From: Ideonella_A intermedia_A
GTDB taxonomy: Bacteria > Pseudomonadota > Gammaproteobacteria > Burkholderiales > Burkholderiaceae_C
Assembly: GCA_943370175.1 (NCBI GenBank)
Contig: CALRPU020000002.1
Span: forward strand, 62,001 to 126,000
Length of the DNA stretch: 64,000 bases
Reading direction: 5' to 3'
Shown: piece by piece, positions 63,370 to 64,000 of the stretch
Layout of the letters: each line of letters begins with the position of its first letter
How positions within the stretch are numbered: position 1 is the first letter of the stretch
Translations under genes and position numbers: made by a program
The notes under the pieces: model-generated
What the model was told of the DNA's origin: nothing
Databases searched by the model: none
The model's input: only the letters and a program-made list of their open reading frames with translations

Positions 63370-64000
63370 AGCGCCAGGGCCTCCAGGCAGGCGCGACGGT
63401 GGGCGTCGCCAAGGGAAGGTTCGATGGCTTGCGCCGGCAGCTTCAGGCCGTAGGGGGTGCTGCCGTGCTCGGCCTGCCGCACCCAGGCACACAGGCGCTC
63501 CAGCCGCTGCTCGGGCGCCAGGCCGGCGCAATGCTGCCAGTCCAGCCACAGCCGGTGCTGGGCGCTGCTGCGGGTGTCGCGGCTGAGCAGTTCACCGCCT
63601 GACGCCAGCTGCTTGGCCGCCTTTTTCCAGACGATGCGCTTCGGCGAGTCGCCGCGTTGGTAGCTGCGCACGCCTTCGGTGTCCTCACCGCCCTGGCTGC
63701 GGCTGGCCTGCGGGCTGGACGGGCCGGCCCCTTGGGCAGGCGGCAGCCCGGGCGCTGGCGACTCGATGCGCGGGTAGACCAGCGTCCTCGACGCGGGGCG
63801 CCACACTGTCCAGGCCCGGAACAGGCCCAGCGGGAACCGCGTCTCGGCGGTCAGGGTGGGCAGCTCGTGCCACCCGCGGTGCCCAGGCAGGAAGGAGAGG
63901 TGCGCGCTGACTTGCCCGCCCGCCGGCACGTCGACCCAGCTCAGCGAGGCCTCGGTCTGCGCGTCGTCGCTCAAGCTGCCCAGGCCGATGCCATGGCGCG
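63363..64000 (-). CDS. DUF58 domain protein, partial at window edge
   Basis: The C-terminal 212 residues or so of a DUF58 protein; the N-terminus lies beyond the right edge. Visible are FPLGLFRAWTVWRPASRTLVYPR (shown in part) and the conserved VRSYQRGDSPKRIVWKKAAK. The first codons in the window read RHGIGLGS, in frame, so the coding region continues off the edge. Its stop overlaps the start of the TgpA-like gene (GTGCTGA). A MoxR ATPase gene would be expected further upstream. Confidence 0.85.
   Translation of the reverse strand, partial: RHGIGLGSLSDDAQTEASLSWVDVPAGGQVSAHLSFLPGHRGWHELPTLTAETRFPLGLFRAWTVWRPASRTLVYPRIESPAPGLPPAQGAGPSSPQASRSQGGEDTEGVRSYQRGDSPKRIVWKKAAKQLASGGELLSRDTRSSAQHRLWLDWQHCAGLAPEQRLERLCAWVRQAEHGSTPYGLKLPAQAIEPSLGDAHRRACLEALALC

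Overview
The window is one continuous stretch of a GC-rich chromosome (roughly two thirds G+C by eye), densely packed with housekeeping genes. Gene content and order point to a betaproteobacterium of the order Burkholderiales, perhaps near Rubrivivax, Leptothrix or Comamonadaceae. The supporting signs are rpsO-pnp-qor-tpiA-secG-tRNA-Leu-nuoA..N, a tRNA-Leu-tig-clpP-clpX-lon block, hopanoid hpnCDE genes and split nuoC and nuoD. I see no insertion sequence, prophage, integrase, CRISPR array or rRNA operon. No gene-free gap exceeds about 240 bases. Assignment below the order level is inference.

Layout. 1-4.4 kb: an ANTAR RNA-binding regulator (minus strand), tsaD, an orphan periplasmic amino-acid-binding protein and an aminotransferase. 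4.4-9.5 kb: rpsO and pnp with structured leaders, a quinone oxidoreductase, tpiA and secG. 9.7-25.7 kb: tRNA-Leu(GAG), the complete 14-gene complex I operon nuoA-N, then a NUDIX hydrolase and a DUF1178 protein. 25.7-31.7 kb: FAD-linked oxidase, DUF2069 and YihY membrane proteins, O-acetylhomoserine sulfhydrylase coupled to an alpha/beta hydrolase, and a CBS-pair protein. 31.7-39.2 kb: squalene genes hpnC, hpnD and hpnE on the minus strand, divergent from an RND efflux adaptor and pump with a clear promoter and operator. 39.3-45.7 kb: tRNA-Leu(UAG), tig, clpP, clpX, lon, tRNA-Gly and tRNA-Cys; clpP and lon have heat-shock-like promoters. 45.8-47.7 kb: a diguanylate cyclase and a YdcF protein.

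47.9-54.9 kb is the most interesting part. A PQQ-type sugar dehydrogenase overlaps a c-type cytochrome gene. Next comes a TonB-dependent receptor that strongly resembles E. coli YncD/PqqU, the outer-membrane PQQ importer. Then follow a small histidine-rich membrane protein and a ZnuD-like receptor. I read this as a cofactor-scavenging module (import PQQ, use it in the periplasm, pass electrons to cytochrome c) next to a metal-acquisition pair. A perfect palindrome precedes the dehydrogenase and a 13-bp hairpin precedes the receptor.

55-64 kb: pdxH, a Tat-exported molybdenum hydroxylase of the isoquinoline oxidoreductase type (small and large subunits) with a MocA-like cofactor cytidylyltransferase, then a minus-strand chain of DUF58, TgpA-like transglutaminase, MltB and a ChaC-like gamma-glutamylcyclotransferase. 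The DUF58 gene runs off the right edge.
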